The notes beneath the pieces are model-generated. The model saw only the letters and a program-made list of their open reading frames with translations, was not told the origin of the DNA and did not search any database. DNA of 6,580 nucleotides, taken from Novosphingobium sp. GTDB lineage: Bacteria; Pseudomonadota; Alphaproteobacteria; Sphingomonadales; Sphingomonadaceae. Position 1 is the stretch's first letter. Every line of letters begins with the position of its first letter. This document shows positions 5,250-6,580 of this stretch, one piece after another. The position numbers and the translations under genes were made by a program. Where the stretch lies: assembly GCA_021299075.1 (NCBI GenBank), contig JAJTFU010000112.1:1-6580 (forward strand), given 5' to 3'.

Positions 5250-6580
5250 GTGTCCTATACCGATGTCATCGCCGCCGCCGACAGCCAGATCAGCCGTTTC
5301 AGCAACTGGGACGGGATCGATGCCGAATCGGTTGCCCGCATGCAGCTGCAGAACCGCTTCAAGACCGGGCTGGATATCGCCAAGTACACCGCCAAGATCA
5401 TGCGCGCCGATATGGCTGCCTATGATGCGGACCCCGCCAACTACACCCAGTCGCTGGGCTGCTGGCACGGCTTCATCGGGCAGCAGAAGCTGATCTCGAT
5501 CAAGAAGCACTTCGGCACCACCAAGGGGCGTTACCTCTACCTCTCGGGCTGGATGATCGCCGCGCTGCGCAGCGAATTCGGCCCCCTGCCCGACCAGTCG
5601 ATGCACGAGAAGACCAGCGTTCCGGCACTGATCGAGGAACTCTACACCTTCCTGCGCCAGGCCGATGCCCGCGAACTGGGGATGATGTTCCGTGAGTTGG
5701 ACGAAGCCCGCAAGGCGGGTGACGCGGTCAAGGCCAAGGCGATCCAGGCCAAGGTCGATGCCTATGAAACCCACGTCGTGCCGATCATCGCCGATATCGA
5801 CGCTGGCTTCGGCAATGCCGAGGCGACCTATCTGCTCGCCAAGAAGATGATCGAAGCGGGTGCCTGCGCGATCCAGATCGAAAACCAGGTCTCGGACGAA
5901 AAGCAGTGCGGCCACCAGGACGGCAAGGTCACCGTGCCGCATGAAGACTTCATCGCGAAGATCCGCGCGGTTCGTTATGCCTTCATGGAGCTGGGCGTTG
6001 AGGACGGCATCATCGTTGCCCGCACCGACTCGCTCGGCGCCGGCCTGACCAAGCAGATCGCCTTCACCCGCGAAGCCGGCGACATCGGTGATCAGTACAA
6101 TTCGTACCTCGACTGCAAGGAAGTGACCGAAATCGGCCACGGCGATGTCCTGATCAGCCGCGACGGCAAACTGCTGAAGCCCAAGCGCCTGCCCAGCAAC
6201 CTGTTCCAGTTCCGCGCTGGCACCGGCGAAGATCGCTGCGTGCTGGACTGCATCAACAGCCTGCAGAACGGCGCCGACCTGCTGTGGATCGAAACCGAAA
6301 AGCCGCACATCGGCCAGATCGGCGGGATGGTCAGCCGCATCCGCGAAGTGATCCCCAATGCCAAGCTGGTCTACAACAATTCGCCCAGCTTCAACTGGAC
6401 GCTGAACTTCCGCCAGCAGGTGTTCGATGCCTGGACCGCGGAAGGCAAGGACCTCTCGGCCTATGACCGCGCCAAGCTGATGAGCGTGGACTACGACGGC
6501 AGCGAACTGGCCGCCGAAGCCGACGAGCGCATCCGCACCTTCCAGCGCGATGCCGCAGCCCAGGCCGGGATCTTCCACCA
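5250..6580 (+). CDS. aceA: Isocitrate lyase (glyoxylate shunt), long form, C-terminus cut by right edge
   Basis: Cleaves isocitrate to glyoxylate and succinate, the entry step of the glyoxylate shunt needed for growth on acetate or fatty acids; cytoplasmic and Mg-dependent. The 443 codons present run from the GTG chosen by its GGAGG site. Visible landmarks are NRFKTGLDIAKYTAKIMRAD (35-54), SLGCWHGFIGQQK (68-80), the substrate-binding SGW (99-101), the metal-binding ADIDAGFGNAEATY (181-194), and the active-site loop EKQCGHQDGK with catalytic C220. Also present are ARTDSLGAG (257-265), IETEKPH (347-353), and NNSPSFNW (376-383). The loop reads KQCGH rather than the KKCGH of E. coli. That variant and near-identity over long stretches to the ~531-residue Pseudomonas aeruginosa enzyme, as I remember it, place it in the long subfamily. 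About 90 C-terminal residues should lie beyond the window. It is divergent from an ScfR-type regulator that probably controls it. Confidence 0.97.
   Translation, partial: MSYTDVIAAADSQISRFSNWDGIDAESVARMQLQNRFKTGLDIAKYTAKIMRADMAAYDADPANYTQSLGCWHGFIGQQKLISIKKHFGTTKGRYLYLSGWMIAALRSEFGPLPDQSMHEKTSVPALIEELYTFLRQADARELGMMFRELDEARKAGDAVKAKAIQAKVDAYETHVVPIIADIDAGFGNAEATYLLAKKMIEAGACAIQIENQVSDEKQCGHQDGKVTVPHEDFIAKIRAVRYAFMELGVEDGIIVARTDSLGAGLTKQIAFTREAGDIGDQYNSYLDCKEVTEIGHGDVLISRDGKLLKPKRLPSNLFQFRAGTGEDRCVLDCINSLQNGADLLWIETEKPHIGQIGGMVSRIREVIPNAKLVYNNSPSFNWTLNFRQQVFDAWTAEGKDLSAYDRAKLMSVDYDGSELAAEADERIRTFQRDAAAQAGIFH

Noticed and set aside
5229..6578. 449-codon open frame on the minus strand opposite aceA
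   Set aside because: It lies exactly antisense to a clearly recognised isocitrate lyase, and no protein family is recognisable in it. Long open antisense frames are expected in high-GC coding DNA with strong third-position bias.

Overview
The window is high-GC bacterial chromosome. It is most consistent with an alphaproteobacterium of the sphingomonad group (Novosphingobium, Sphingomonas or Erythrobacteraceae type). This placement is inferred from the gene families and their arrangement (a PEP-CTERM/exosortase-A regulatory block, and an ScfR-type regulator divergent from a long-form isocitrate lyase), not from any marker gene. Five protein genes are supported, two of them cut by the window edges. 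No RNA genes, mobile elements, CRISPR arrays or clear intrinsic terminators were seen.

Left part (1-3641, minus strand, transcribed right to left): an exopolysaccharide / protein-sorting block. It begins with a membrane polyprenyl-phosphate sugar-1-phosphate transferase of the PEP-CTERM-associated family. Next comes the multi-pass sensor kinase PrsK, and then the first 40 codons of its response regulator PrsR. The three genes are tightly packed: at most a few bases separate transferase and kinase, and there is a one-base TGATG overlap between prsK and prsR. They look like one translationally coupled operon that continues beyond the left edge.

Middle (3717-5105, minus strand): a 462-residue ScfR-family regulator (XRE helix-turn-helix, degenerate ImmA/IrrE-like core, C-terminal cysteine cluster). 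Characterised relatives (RamB, PrpR, PccR) control acetate, glyoxylate or propionate metabolism. A 75-bp gap without a convincing terminator separates it from the sugar transferase downstream on the same strand.

Right part (5250-6580, plus strand): isocitrate lyase aceA, from a GTG start to codon 443, truncated by the window edge. It is divergent from the regulator. The 144-bp AT-richer spacer between them holds the most interesting sequence in the window. This is a 14-bp near-palindrome, AACTTTGCAAGGTT, which resembles the published RamB box, flanked by two copies of a 17-bp imperfect direct repeat 64 bp apart. The likely picture is a regulator sensing short-chain acyl-CoA or C2 status that controls the glyoxylate-shunt entry enzyme and probably itself.

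No wholly new system is evident. The regulatory region 5106-5249 and the possible link between the acetate regulator and the polysaccharide operon are the points worth checking.
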